A model generated the notes under the pieces. The model searched no databases and was not told the DNA's origin. It saw nothing but the letters and a program-made list of their open reading frames with translations. Below are positions 1 to 6,389 of a DNA stretch of 7,275 bases, piece by piece. This DNA comes from Candidatus Marinamargulisbacteria bacterium SCGC AAA071-K20 (GTDB lineage Bacteria; Margulisbacteria; Marinamargulisbacteria; GCA-2716485; AAA071-K20). Numbering within the stretch: position 1 is the first letter of the stretch; every line of letters starts with the position of its first letter. The DNA is taken from NCBI GenBank assembly GCA_003265975.1, contig QFBU01000062.1:1-7275 (forward strand), written 5' to 3'. The translations under genes were made by a program, and so were the position numbers.

Positions 1-53
1 AAAAAAATAGTTACGGACAATATTTATTAAAAATGGCTGATAATCTGCTATGA
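1..53 (+). CDS. rmlA: Glucose-1-phosphate thymidylyltransferase, C-terminal end only (partial)
   Basis: Only the last 16 codons and the stop lie in the window; they read KNSYGQYLLKMADNLL followed by TGA at 51-53. The K-N-x-Y-G-Q-Y-L motif is the usual C-terminal tail of RmlA/RfbA, which joins glucose-1-phosphate and dTTP to give dTDP-glucose, the substrate of the RmlB encoded next. The stop overlaps the rmlB start in an ATGA arrangement, so the two are very likely translationally coupled in one operon. The identification rests on a short tail plus gene order; both agree. The body of the gene lies to the left of the window. Confidence 0.8.
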   Translation, partial: KNSYGQYLLKMADNLL

Positions 54-1066
54 AGTCACTACTAGTTACAGGTGGGGCCGGATTTATTGGCAGTAATTTC
101 ATTGATTACTTTTTAAAAAAACACGGAAACGACTATCACATAATCAATTTAGATTGTTTAACATACGCTGGCAATTTAGATAATATTGAAACAGACCCAA
201 ACAGTCCAAATCACACCTTTATTGAAGGTGACATCACCGACAAACCATTCATTAATCAACTATTTGAAACTCACAAGTTTCATGGTGTTTTTCATTTTGC
301 TGCAGAAAGCCACGTCGATAACTCAATTTCAGGCCCGGAAGTATTTATAGATACAAATATTAAAGGAACATTTAATCTTATAGAAGCAGCTAGAAAAACA
401 TGGTTCGACGCTCCATTTAAAATAAAGCCAGAGTTTGAAAATGCACGATTTCATCATGTGTCTACAGACGAAGTTTATGGCAGTTTAGGCGATGAAGGAT
501 TCTTTCTAGAAACAACACCCTACGCTCCAAACTCACCCTACTCAGCTTCAAAAGCCAGTAGCGACTTTATAGTTAGGTCCTACAATAAGACTTTTGGACT
601 AGATATTACTATTAGTAACTGCTCAAATAATTTTGGACCAAAACAACATGGTGAAAAACTAATTCCAACAATTATTAGAAATGCATTATCTCAAAACCCC
701 ATCCCCATTTATGGAGACGGTCAAAATATAAGAGACTGGCTATTTGTGACTGACCACTGTGAAGCCATCGACCAAATTTTTCACAAAGGAAAAACCGGCC
801 ACACTTACAATATAGGAACACGAAACGAAAAGAATAATCTTGAGCTTACAAAGGCAATTTGCGACATCTTAGACGAAGTAAAACCGTCTAGTAATTTAGA
901 GTCATACTACAAATTAGTTACCTTTGTTACAGACCGCCCAGGACATGACCAACGTTATGCTATAGACCCAAGTAAAATTGAAACTGAGTTAAACTGGGCA
1001 TCTAAAGAAGACTTCAAGCACCAACTAAAACAGACCATACTTTTCTATATTCAACAATATAGCTAA
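50..1066 (+). CDS. rmlB: dTDP-glucose 4,6-dehydratase
   Basis: Cytosolic short-chain dehydrogenase/reductase that converts dTDP-glucose to dTDP-4-keto-6-deoxyglucose, the branch point to dTDP-rhamnose and related deoxysugars. The 338-residue product is close to the usual family length of about 350. The N-terminal Rossmann motif TGGAGFIGS (residues 7-15) binds NAD. The catalytic T-D-E triplet is at residues 139-141 within STDEVYG, and the YxxxK pair is Y164/K168 in YSASK. The family motif RDWLFVTDHCEAI is also present. The ATG at 50 overlaps the rmlA stop by 4 bp and has no strong ribosome binding site of its own, consistent with coupling. wecB follows after 17 bp. Neither rmlC nor rmlD is seen here, so the final sugar cannot be told from this window. 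Confidence 0.96.
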   Translation: MKSLLVTGGAGFIGSNFIDYFLKKHGNDYHIINLDCLTYAGNLDNIETDPNSPNHTFIEGDITDKPFINQLFETHKFHGVFHFAAESHVDNSISGPEVFIDTNIKGTFNLIEAARKTWFDAPFKIKPEFENARFHHVSTDEVYGSLGDEGFFLETTPYAPNSPYSASKASSDFIVRSYNKTFGLDITISNCSNNFGPKQHGEKLIPTIIRNALSQNPIPIYGDGQNIRDWLFVTDHCEAIDQIFHKGKTGHTYNIGTRNEKNNLELTKAICDILDEVKPSSNLESYYKLVTFVTDRPGHDQRYAIDPSKIETELNWASKEDFKHQLKQTILFYIQQYS

Positions 1067-1073
1067 ACCTTTC

Positions 1074-1077
1074 GGAG
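1074..1077 (+). promoter_or_regulatory. Ribosome binding site for wecB that selects an ATT start
   Basis: GGAG lies 8 bp after the rmlB stop and 6 bases before the ATT at 1084. The spacing is ideal for that codon. No ATG, GTG or TTG in the wecB frame exists between the in-frame TAG at 1060-1062 and the ATG at 1267, which would be far too late. Confidence 0.7.
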
Positions 1078-1083
1078 AAATAT

Positions 1084-2208
1084 ATTAAAACAATATTATT
1101 TTTTATAGGGACTCGTCCAGAAGCTATAAAGATAGCACCTCTCATTCTTGAGTGTAAAAAAAGAAAAGACATTAGAATACAAGTTTGTTCAACTGAGCAA
1201 CACATTGAATTATTACATCCAATTCTTAACTTTTTTGATATCAAGCCTGACTACTCTTTACAAGTAATGGACACAAATCAAACCTTAACAAGCTTAACAA
1301 CATCCTTATTAAATAAAAGTGGTAATTTACTAAGTAAAACTAAGCCTGATATGGTTGTAGTTCAAGGCGATACAACAACGGCTATGACCTCAGCACTAGC
1401 CAGTTTTTATCAGCAGATTCCAATCGCTCATGTTGAGGCCGGGCTAAGAAGTTTTAATAAACAGTCCCCTTTTCCAGAAGAAGCAAATAGAAAAATTATT
1501 TCCACAGTAGCTGACCTCCACTTTCCACCAACACAAAAAGCACAAGATAATCTAGAAACCGAGGGAATTGTAAAACACCATCCCATTGTAGGTAACACAG
1601 TAATCGACGCTCTTGATTATGGATTAGACATTATTAAAAACAAACAAAGTAAAGAGATTGTAAACTTTTTTTTAAATAAGAAAATAGATACAACAAAAGA
1701 ATTTATTTTAGTAACTAGTCATAGAAGAGAAAATTTTGGTGAGCCATTCAAACAAATATGTAACGCCCTAAAAAGAATTGCTTTGCTTTATCCTGATACT
1801 AGAATAGTCTATCCGGTCCATCTCAACCCAAATGTACAAAACCAAGTATATAAACTCTTAGATAATCAATCTAATATCACGCTTATTGACCCATTAAACT
1901 ACCCCCACCTCATTTACCTAATGAAACATTGTAAAATAATTTTAACCGACTCAGGAGGCATACAAGAAGAAGCCCCTAGTTTAGGAAAGCCTGTAATCGT
2001 TTTAAGAGAGCTTACTGAACGTACAGAAGGAATAGACGCTGGGACAGCTCTACTAGCGGGAACTAATGAGAATAAGATCGTTAGTCTGGTACAGTTTTTA
2101 TTGGACAATCCCGAGAACTACAAAAACATTGCTCAGAAAAACAATCCTTATGGAGATGGAAAATCAGCTAAATTGATTATTGATTACATTCAAAAGTGGC
2201 TTAAATAA
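1084..2208 (+). CDS. wecB: UDP-N-acetylglucosamine 2-epimerase (non-hydrolysing), probable ATT start
   Basis: Interconverts UDP-GlcNAc and UDP-ManNAc in the cytosol for surface glycan synthesis. From ATT at 1084 the product is 374 residues (family about 375) and opens with (M)KTILFFIGTRPEAIKIAP, the conserved N-terminus. With this start the key residues match E. coli WecB numbering to within one: D96 in QGDTT, E118 in HVEAGLRS, E132 in FPEE and H213 in SHRREN (E. coli D95, E117, E131, H213). The C-terminal DSGGIQEEAPSLGKPV nucleotide-binding motif is intact. Starting at the first ATG (1267) would remove 61 conserved residues including the GTRPE motif. The frame is open from 1063. It probably belongs to the rml operon. 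The odd point is the start codon: either a rare real ATT start or a recent start-loss mutation. Confidence 0.9.
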   Translation: MKTILFFIGTRPEAIKIAPLILECKKRKDIRIQVCSTEQHIELLHPILNFFDIKPDYSLQVMDTNQTLTSLTTSLLNKSGNLLSKTKPDMVVVQGDTTTAMTSALASFYQQIPIAHVEAGLRSFNKQSPFPEEANRKIISTVADLHFPPTQKAQDNLETEGIVKHHPIVGNTVIDALDYGLDIIKNKQSKEIVNFFLNKKIDTTKEFILVTSHRRENFGEPFKQICNALKRIALLYPDTRIVYPVHLNPNVQNQVYKLLDNQSNITLIDPLNYPHLIYLMKHCKIILTDSGGIQEEAPSLGKPVIVLRELTERTEGIDAGTALLAGTNENKIVSLVQFLLDNPENYKNIAQKNNPYGDGKSAKLIIDYIQKWLK

Positions 2209-3318
2209 TCGCTCTTCTGAAAAATTATTACTAATAAATTTCTGAGCCTTCAATGACATAGCCAGCCATCGTTCTCTATCAGAATACTGCTCAATTATCT
2301 TTTCAATATTATCGACTTTATCAATATTAATAAGGTCTTGCATATGAACTGCAGAAATTCCTTCTAAGGCGACATTAGAAGCTATTACACAAGCCCCGTG
2401 AGCCATTGCTTCCAAGACCTTTAGCTTTATGCCACTTCCATATACAAGTGTAGCAAGTACAAACTGAGAACTTTCATACAAAGGTTTGAGGTCTTTTACA
2501 TAGCCAAGAGTGTCAACATTACTAAATTTACTGCTCAGCGATCTAACATAAATAGAATTACAAATATTGCCTACCACTAATAATTTCACCGAAGAAAGAT
2601 GTTTAAAATAGTTATCTATAAAATTTCTGAGAGCTTCAATATTTTGATCAAAATTTGAGCCTACAAATAAAAAAGTATAGTCCCAGTCTTTGTAATTACA
2701 TTTTTCAACAGAAAAAGGGGCTCCAACATTTAATATTTTTTTTGGATCCAAATAAGGAGTTAATAGTTTTTGTTCTTGATCAGTTACTACTAACGATATA
2801 GCAAACTTTCTAATTATCGATACTTCAACGTTTTCGTAGAGTTTAGCTAACGTTTCTGAAATCAGTCCTTTATTATTTAAGGACCGATAGCGATTAAAAT
2901 ATAAGTCATGAGTAAAAACAATACTTTTTTTTAAAACACTTTTTGGGAGGACATTAATATTTTTAACATAATGAAGTAATACTATGTCATAATCATCTAT
3001 AATCGGAGTAAGCTTCTTTTTTATACAACGTTTAAATATTTTGTCTTTAGTATAGGGTGTCAAAGAAAAAAAGTTTAAACATTTATTAACTATCTTCAAA
3101 ATAATATTAGATAGTGGATTCTTTATAGAATATATCTTATTAAGATAGTTATCTAAACTACTATCATTTTCTTTCTTATGAAAACAATAAAATAAGTCTA
3201 ATTGGACGTTATTTCGACTCAAATATTTAAGCAACTCTACTGAAAGCTTTTTACTTCCAGAATCAACAGGCGTTAAATTATCTAGATAAATAAATAATAA
3301 TTTAGAAGAGTTATCCAT
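2164..3318 (-). CDS. Glycosyltransferase, GT-B fold, GT4-like
   Basis: The 384-residue product looks like a complete retaining GT-B glycosyltransferase of the GT4 type, adding a sugar to a lipid-linked or growing surface glycan at the inner face of the membrane; donor and acceptor cannot be read from sequence. The C-terminal donor domain begins near residue 215 (TFLFVGSNFDQNIEALRNF) and carries the signature GSGIKLKVLEAMAHGACVIAS at residues 294-314, with the conserved K-V-L-E-A-M core. HDLYFNRYRS near 137-146 lies at the end of the N-terminal domain. There is no signal peptide or membrane segment. The ATG at 3318 has no clear ribosome binding site; translation may be coupled to the gmhA remnant 29 bp upstream. 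The last 45 bp overlap the convergent wecB 3' end. Confidence 0.88.
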   Translation of the reverse strand: MDNSSKLLFIYLDNLTPVDSGSKKLSVELLKYLSRNNVQLDLFYCFHKKENDSSLDNYLNKIYSIKNPLSNIILKIVNKCLNFFSLTPYTKDKIFKRCIKKKLTPIIDDYDIVLLHYVKNINVLPKSVLKKSIVFTHDLYFNRYRSLNNKGLISETLAKLYENVEVSIIRKFAISLVVTDQEQKLLTPYLDPKKILNVGAPFSVEKCNYKDWDYTFLFVGSNFDQNIEALRNFIDNYFKHLSSVKLLVVGNICNSIYVRSLSSKFSNVDTLGYVKDLKPLYESSQFVLATLVYGSGIKLKVLEAMAHGACVIASNVALEGISAVHMQDLINIDKVDNIEKIIEQYSDRERWLAMSLKAQKFISNNFSEERLFKPLLNVINNQFS

Positions 3319-3347
3319 TTAATTTGGAGTAAGTATAAGAAATGAGT

Positions 3348-3485
3348 TCATGTTTTAGGTTTAAACTCAGCCACTAAATATTGAGCATTAGATACCTCTT
3401 TCAATTTTCCAAACAACACAGCATCTTCAAGTATCTTTGATTTCATACTTATTGATGATTTAATTATAGATTTAATAAGGTCCAT
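3348..3485 (-). pseudogene. gmhA: gmhA remnant: sedoheptulose-7-phosphate isomerase with internal deletion and lost C-terminus
   Basis: The 45-codon frame starts at ATG 3485, 10 bp after the hddA stop. Its beginning, MDLIKSIIKSSISMKSKILE, has the helical N-terminal pattern of GmhA. After KLKEVS it jumps to NAQYLVAEF, which matches the GmhA segment D-A-Q-H-x-A-A-E-F that normally follows the phosphate-binding loop GNGGSA. About 30 residues including that loop are therefore missing, in frame, and the remaining two thirds of the protein (family about 190 residues) after AEF are gone. GmhA makes D-glycero-D-manno-heptose 7-phosphate, the substrate of HddA encoded just upstream, so position supports the call. 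The remnant cannot be active. The in-frame ATG at 3533 would overlap hddA and is less likely as the start. The homology is judged by eye from short stretches. Confidence 0.68.
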
Positions 3486-3495
3486 ACAGTCGCTT

Positions 3496-4524
3496 CTAAT
3501 TCGATGCCCAAGTTGATAAACCATCAGGTACAAATTGAAATCGTTTTACAACGCCCCCAATCTCACCTAGAACTGACTCAACTTCGTATTTCATATTTTC
3601 TTTGCAATAAAAGATCATAAAGCCTCCACCTCCAGCGCCAGAAAGCTTACCGCCTGTTGCACCTGCTTTAAGTGCCGCATCATAAATATCATCAATTACA
3701 GAGTTAGATATATCCTCAGCCATATTCTTTTTGTGTTTCCAGCCATAGTTTAAAATTCCCCCAATCTCGTCAATATTACCTTTCAATATAGCTTCTTTCA
3801 TCAACACCGCTTGTTCTTTAAGTTTATCCATTGATTCAATGGACTTTAGAGATTTTGACTTTACATTAGCCATCTGAGATTCAATAATTTTTGAGGATAA
3901 ACGACTCGTGCCCGTATAGTACAAAATCAAATTATGTTCTAACTCATTTATATATTGAGGTTTAACTCTTAAAGGATTCACAATCACTTTATTGTCTTTG
4001 TAAAATTCCATATAATTAAACCCACCAAAAGTAGCCGCATATTGGTCCTGTTTACCGCCAGCCATTTTTAGATCAACCCGCTCAATTTCATAAGCTAAGT
4101 GAGCAATGTCATACTCTCCCAACGGAAGTTTAAAGCATTCTACAAAACTACCGATAATAGCTACTACTAACGTCGAAGACGAGCCTAATCCTGACCCAGG
4201 AGGTGCATCTACAAAAGTAGTAAGTTCTAAAGAAACAGGGCGTTTAATAAAATCTTTAACAATACGATTATAGACCCCTTTTAAGAGATCAAGCGTGCCA
4301 TCCATTTTTAAGGGGGTTGAAGAGGTATCTAGTTCTACTCGTTGTTTCTGGTCATACGAATTTAATATAACCTTGTCACCATCTAAAAGTTTGATACTAC
4401 AGTAAGCAAAGTAATTAATAGTTGCATTCAATATAGCACCGCCATATTCATCAGAATATGGACTAACGTCTGTGCCTCCACCGGCTAAACCTATACGAAG
4501 TGGTGCTTTTGATCTAAAAATCAT
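3496..4524 (-). CDS. hddA: D-glycero-alpha-D-manno-heptose 7-phosphate kinase (GHMP family)
   Basis: Phosphorylates D-glycero-D-manno-heptose 7-phosphate at C1 to the alpha-1,7-bisphosphate in the pathway to GDP-heptose used in O-antigen, capsule or S-layer glycans. The 342-residue product has the usual length. All three GHMP motifs are present: APLRIGLAGGGTD at residues 7-19, the ATP loop APPGSGLGSSST at 107-118, and GGKLSGAGGGGFM near the C-terminus. The EIERVDLKMAGGKQDQYAATFGG segment is typical of heptose/fucose kinases of this group. The gene sits between a broken glycosyltransferase (10 bp upstream) and a gmhA remnant (10 bp downstream), all on the minus strand. It seems intact although both neighbours are damaged. 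Substrate specificity is inferred from family and from gmhA adjacency; a fucokinase-like role is the main alternative. Confidence 0.87.
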   Translation of the reverse strand: MIFRSKAPLRIGLAGGGTDVSPYSDEYGGAILNATINYFAYCSIKLLDGDKVILNSYDQKQRVELDTSSTPLKMDGTLDLLKGVYNRIVKDFIKRPVSLELTTFVDAPPGSGLGSSSTLVVAIIGSFVECFKLPLGEYDIAHLAYEIERVDLKMAGGKQDQYAATFGGFNYMEFYKDNKVIVNPLRVKPQYINELEHNLILYYTGTSRLSSKIIESQMANVKSKSLKSIESMDKLKEQAVLMKEAILKGNIDEIGGILNYGWKHKKNMAEDISNSVIDDIYDAALKAGATGGKLSGAGGGGFMIFYCKENMKYEVESVLGEIGGVVKRFQFVPDGLSTWASN

Positions 4525-5239
4525 AAGGCCAATATTACTCTTTATTCCTCACAAGTTCAATTTCTTTAATCATTTCTTTACACCAAAATTTTGCATCAAA
4601 TTTAGAGGCATACACATAGGCAGCGTCACTCATACCTTGAAACAATTTTTCATCTGAAATCAATTCAAGTACCCTTGTTTTTAACTCTTGAGAAGATTTC
4701 GGTTCAATTATATAACCATTGTTAGACACTAGTTCAGGAAGCGCTCTGAACTTAGAAACGATAACCGGCTTTCCAAAAAATAATGATTCAACCAATATCC
4801 CAGGGTATCCCTCTTGAGAGTAATAACTAGGAAACAGTAACACATCAAATGTTTCGATTTTAGAAAGTAAATCCGAATGACTAAGCTCTCCTAAAAAATG
4901 CATATGAGGATATTCATTAATTTTGTCTATTAAAAAGTCATCTACTACCTCACCCATAAAATAAACTTCACATTTTTCAGAAAGATCTTTAGTCGCCTCG
5001 ATAATAATATCGACACCTTTCTCTTTTCTCATATGCCCTGCAAAAAAGAATTTTTTAGCAGTTTTAGATTGATTCTTTGTAGGCACTGAAAGTCGATTAT
5101 TTGGAAACCATTTTACATTTGAAGAAGGAAAATTATCCCTAAAAAAAGAAAGCTGCCATTTAGTTTCAAGTAAAAGCAAGTCTGATGAAGAAAACAACTT
5201 ATCAATTATTAAACGGTTAAGCCCAGTTGATTGTTGATA

Positions 5240-5241
5240 TA
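5240..5241. repeat. TA target-site duplication, left copy
   Basis: TA flanks the element here and again at 6220-6221. Keeping one copy and removing 5242-6221 gives the uninterrupted glycosyltransferase frame ...MDLLYQQSTGLN... Confidence 0.75.
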
Positions 5242-5266
5242 TAGCCAGTCCAAAATAGAAAGTCCG
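5242..5266 (+). repeat. Left terminal inverted repeat of IS630 copy 1
   Basis: It starts TAGCCAGT and contains CCAAAATAGAAAGTCCG (5250-5266). It pairs with the reverse complement of 6195-6219 with four mismatches over 25 positions. The inner 17 bp differ at one position only. Confidence 0.88.
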
Positions 5267-5321
5267 ACCTAACAGAAACTATCCATGGGATTTTAGGGGA
5301 TGTATTTGAGACAATAGTGTC

Positions 5322-6192
5322 ATGGCTAAATTTAGCCTAACCGAAACAGAAAAAGAAGAACTGAGAGACTTTCATGGGTCCGTGCGAGACGCCAAAAGTA
5401 AAGATCGAATCAAAGCGATTCTGATGCTGAGTGATGGATACAATTGCACAGAAATAGCCAAAATATTAATACTCGAAGAAAAGACGATACCGCGATGGAG
5501 AGATGGATACAAAACCCGGATGCATTGCACTACTTCATCAGCTTGGATTTAAGTACAAACAAACCACGGTTATGCCCTCTGGATTAAACCCTGAAAATCA
5601 AGCTGAATTTAAAAAAAACTATGAGGAGTTTGCGAGTCAATTAAAAGACGACGAAACCGTCGTTTTTATGGATGGCATGCACCCCACTCATAATCTAGAA
5701 TCTGGTAAAGCTTGGATTAAAGTCGGTAAAACAAAAGAAGTTTTGAGTAACTCTGGTAAGCAAAGATGCAATCTCAATGGATTTTACAACCCATTTACTC
5801 AAGATATTTTTGCCAAAGACTATCGAACGATCAATGCTGAAGCAACAATTGATACCTTCAAGGAACTTGAAGCTTTTTACCCCAATAAAGCGAGTATTTT
5901 TGTCGTGATTGATAACGCACGATATTACAAAAATAAAACGGTAAAAGCTTGGTTAGAAAATTCTCGGATTGAACCGATATTTTTACCGACATACTCACCT
6001 AATCTCAATTTAATTGAAAGAGTCTGGAAGGTTTTGAAAAAAGAACGCATTTCCAATAAATTCTATCCCAAATTCTCTGATTTTAAAGAGGCTATCCTTG
6101 ATTTCTGCAATAAAGCCTCTCCTGAGCATAAAGCTCTACTAAAAAAATCTGTTGGCACTAAATTGCATCTACTTAAACCAGCACTGGCCTAA
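5322..6192 (+). pseudogene. IS630 transposase, frameshifted by an internal deletion
   Basis: The ATG at 5322 opens an N-terminal helix-turn-helix part (MAKFSLTETEKEELRDFHGS..., GYNCTEIAKILILEEKTIPR) that runs to a stop at 5552. The catalytic part continues in the +1 frame from about 5518 (GCIALLHQLGFKYKQ) to the stop at 6192. It holds the full DDE triad: D in VVFMDGMHP, D in VVIDNARYYK and E in YSPNLNLIERVWK, with 34 residues between the second D and the E. Family members are usually one frame of about 340 residues. The linker seen in copy 2 (TGYEGKLSIKDLEIVSQYIE) is absent here, so this is a deletion that also shifts frame rather than programmed frameshifting. Neither fragment is expected to transpose the element by itself. 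Confidence 0.88.
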
Positions 6193-6194
6193 TC

Positions 6195-6219
6195 CGGACA
6201 TTCTATTTTGGTTTAGCTA
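6195..6219 (-). repeat. Right terminal inverted repeat of IS630 copy 1
   Basis: Its reverse complement starts TAGCTAAA and contains CCAAAATAGAATGTCCG. It begins 2 bp after the transposase stop at 6192, so the coding region runs almost to the end of the element. Confidence 0.88.
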
Positions 6220-6221
6220 TA
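6220..6221. repeat. TA target-site duplication, right copy
   Basis: Partner of 5240-5241. The next TA pair inward (5242-5243 and 6218-6219) belongs to the element ends under the frame-restoration argument. Confidence 0.75.
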
Positions 6222-6358
6222 GTAAATCCATCCCACCACCAAAACATCTAATGACAAACGTTTTCTTAAAAAGTTTTTTTAGTAGTAGTAATAAAGGGCC
6301 AACTCCCTTAAGTCCATTCCAGCTCGCGTTAAGAATAAATACATCTGACCAAGAGAAA

Positions 6359-6374
6359 CAAAATGAAATGTCCG
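6359..6374 (+). repeat. Terminal inverted repeat remnant of IS630 copy 2
   Basis: CAAAATGAAATGTCCG matches the copy 1 core CAAAATAGAATGTCCG except for two adjacent bases (AG replaced by GA). It lies just beyond the remnant transposase stop, in the same relation as in copy 1. Confidence 0.75.
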
Positions 6375-6389
6375 GAATAGCAGATAAAT

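Larger units (their letters stand above)
5242..6219 (+). mobile_element. IS630-family insertion sequence, copy 1, complete ends, internally deleted
   Basis: A 978-bp element bounded by 25-bp imperfect inverted repeats (5242-5266 and 6195-6219) and flanked by TA on both sides (5240-5241 and 6220-6221), the target duplication typical of the IS630/Tc1/mariner group. It encodes an N-terminal helix-turn-helix and a DD34E catalytic domain in two different frames, with the linker between them missing. It interrupts a glycosyltransferase gene; removing it with one TA restores that reading frame, which fixes the ends. Because TATA stands on each side, the boundary could be moved by 2 bp, but only the given choice keeps the host frame open. 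Confidence 0.9.
4535..6351 (-). pseudogene. GT-B glycosyltransferase gene, 5'-truncated and interrupted by an IS630 element
   Basis: The gene is in two pieces, 4535-5241 and 6222-6351, separated by the IS630 copy at 5242-6219 plus one TA. Joining them gives 837 bases, exactly 279 codons with the stop. The small piece reads SDVFILNASWNGLKGVGPLL...KKTFVIRCFGGGMDLLY and continues as QQSTGLNRLIIDKLFSSSDL in the large piece, the normal linker before the donor domain of this family. The donor domain has FAGHMRKEKGVDIIIEA and the E-x7-E motif EGYPGILVE (its first E at 4811-4813). About 278 residues remain; the first part of the N-terminal domain is lost where IS630 copy 2 abuts near 6351. The part right of the IS cannot be translated with the rest, and a TTG at 5197 could at most start a C-terminal fragment. 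It would have been an upstream operon partner of hddA. Confidence 0.85.

Noticed and set aside
1014..1244. Minus-strand ORF of 76 codons
   Set aside because: It lies antisense to the end of rmlB and the true N-terminal region of wecB and shows no protein-family pattern.
1267..1269. ATG as the wecB start
   Set aside because: It would remove 61 residues including the conserved GTRPE region, and it has no fitting ribosome binding site.
1914..2108. Minus-strand ORF of 64 codons inside wecB
   Set aside because: Antisense shadow of the conserved WecB C-terminal domain.
2195..2230. Intrinsic terminator between wecB and the convergent glycosyltransferase
   Set aside because: No stable hairpin with a T-run could be found, and the coding regions overlap here.
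4472..4657. Plus-strand ORF of 61 codons
   Set aside because: Shadow over the hddA start and the end of the glycosyltransferase remnant; no recognisable content.
5500..5560. Programmed ribosomal frameshift joining the two transposase frames of IS630 copy 1
   Set aside because: The shift needed is +1, there is no convincing slippery run, and the linker known from copy 2 is missing at this point, so a deletion explains the frame change.
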